Assembly (NCBI GenBank): GCA_031551755.1
Contig: JAVBNE010000099.1
Location: forward strand, 1 to 50,307
Reading direction: 5' to 3'
Length of the DNA stretch: 50,307 bases
Source: JAVBMU01 sp031551755
GTDB lineage: Bacteria; Actinomycetota; Actinomycetes; Actinomycetales; Cellulomonadaceae
Under the pieces are notes generated by a model. That model had not been told where the DNA came from. It did not search any database and was given only the letters and a program-made list of their open reading frames with translations. Below, in pieces: positions 49,921 to 50,307 of this stretch (within the stretch, counting starts at the first letter, position 1; the number at the start of each line of letters is the position of its first letter). Made by a program: the position numbers and the translations under genes.

Positions 49921-49966
49921 ACGCCGTGCACGCCCCTGCCCTCGATGCCGTCCCTCGGAGGACCCC

Positions 49967-50307
49967 GTGACCCAGCCCTCTTCCGCTGCCGCCTTCGCGC
50001 CACGCCACCTCGGCCCGGATGCGGCCGACGTCGGATCGATCCTTGCCCGTCTCGGCTATGAGTCGGTGGACGCCCTGATCGACGACGCCGTGCCCGCCGC
50101 CATCCGCACCGACCGGCCCCTGGCCCTGCCGGCCGCTCGCACGGAAACGCAGGTGCTCGCGGAACTGCGGGCGATGGCGGCCAAGAATGTCGTGAAGTCC
50201 CAGCTCATCGGCCTCGGCTACTACCCGGCGGTGACGCCGCCCGTCATCCGCCGCAACGTGCTGGAATCCCCGGCCTGGTACACCGCCTACACCCCGTACC
50301 AGCCGGA
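49967..50307 (+). CDS. gcvP: Glycine dehydrogenase (decarboxylating), P-protein; 3' end outside the window
   Basis: 113 codons are visible from the GTG at 49967, preceded by GGAGG. The N-terminus is typical of GcvP: FAPRHLGPDAADVGSILARL, ALPAARTETQVLAELRAMA and KSQLIGLGYYPAVTPPVIRR, then ESPAWYTAYTPYQP. The full protein (~950 residues) is the PLP enzyme that decarboxylates glycine and passes the aminomethyl group to the lipoyl H-protein. Controlled by the glycine riboswitch just upstream. Confidence 0.95.
   Translation, partial: MTQPSSAAAFAPRHLGPDAADVGSILARLGYESVDALIDDAVPAAIRTDRPLALPAARTETQVLAELRAMAAKNVVKSQLIGLGYYPAVTPPVIRRNVLESPAWYTAYTPYQP

Noticed and set aside
1..50307. CRISPR arrays, rRNA genes, insertion sequences and transposases
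   Set aside because: I saw no regularly spaced repeat-spacer arrays, no rRNA sequence and no transposase or integrase motifs in any frame.

Overview
The window is high-GC, gene-dense actinobacterial DNA. That assignment rests on many GTG starts, G/C-rich third codon positions, and above all on the division and Ser/Thr-kinase cluster crgA ... trpG, pknB, pknA, pbpA, rodA, pstP, fhaB, fhaA, tRNA-Leu, which sits near oriC in many Actinobacteria. A member of the Micrococcales is my best guess; genus cannot be fixed from the sequence.

Layout. 1-5240: two secreted proteins on the + strand (a PKD/LamG repeat protein cut by the left edge, and a beta-propeller-like protein) that share a C-terminal module. 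5243-9719: an aromatic-catabolism unit with a two-component flavin monooxygenase (hpaB/hpaC type), a divergent IclR regulator with two adjacent perfect palindromes between them, and a metabolite:H+ symporter. 10166-14625: RtcB RNA ligase, an Ala/Lys-rich membrane protein, a cyclophilin, a rhomboid protease with an N-terminal zinc-ribbon, and CrgA. 14792-17152: a translationally coupled chain of DUF881 protein, class E sortase, 54-residue membrane protein and TrpG/PabA. 17309-27365: a pentapeptide protein, then the minus-strand operon fhaA-fhaB-pstP-rodA-pbpA-pknA-pknB, with start/stop overlaps through most of it. 27601-27684: tRNA-Leu(CAG) with a strong hairpin just after it.

27745-31170 looks like an accessory segment next to the tRNA: a gene fragment, a toxin-antitoxin-like pair (unknown 204-aa protein plus XRE/ImmA-type protein) with a leaderless-looking promoter, an unknown 283-aa protein and an orphan protein resembling EF-Tu domain II. 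31179-41941 returns to housekeeping-like content: membrane proteins, cupin, IPP isomerase, a ribbon-helix-helix protein, low-molecular-weight tyrosine phosphatase, a NarL-type two-component pair, a PadR/HAAS operon, an aminotransferase and an endonuclease/exonuclease/phosphatase protein. 42254-45518 is a MacAB-like ABC exporter operon. 45650-48038 holds an I36-type secreted protein followed by two tandem paralogous lipoproteins. The window ends with a LysR regulator and a tandem glycine riboswitch upstream of gcvP, cut by the right edge.

Observations that stand out: a 68-base fourfold repeat element (two direct then two inverted copies at a fixed 19-base period) found twice, both times between convergent genes; the double IclR-type operator; a 12-codon reading frame behind an unusually strong ribosome binding site; the rhomboid gene whose zinc-binding residues lie upstream of any ordinary start codon; and the accessory segment beside tRNA-Leu.
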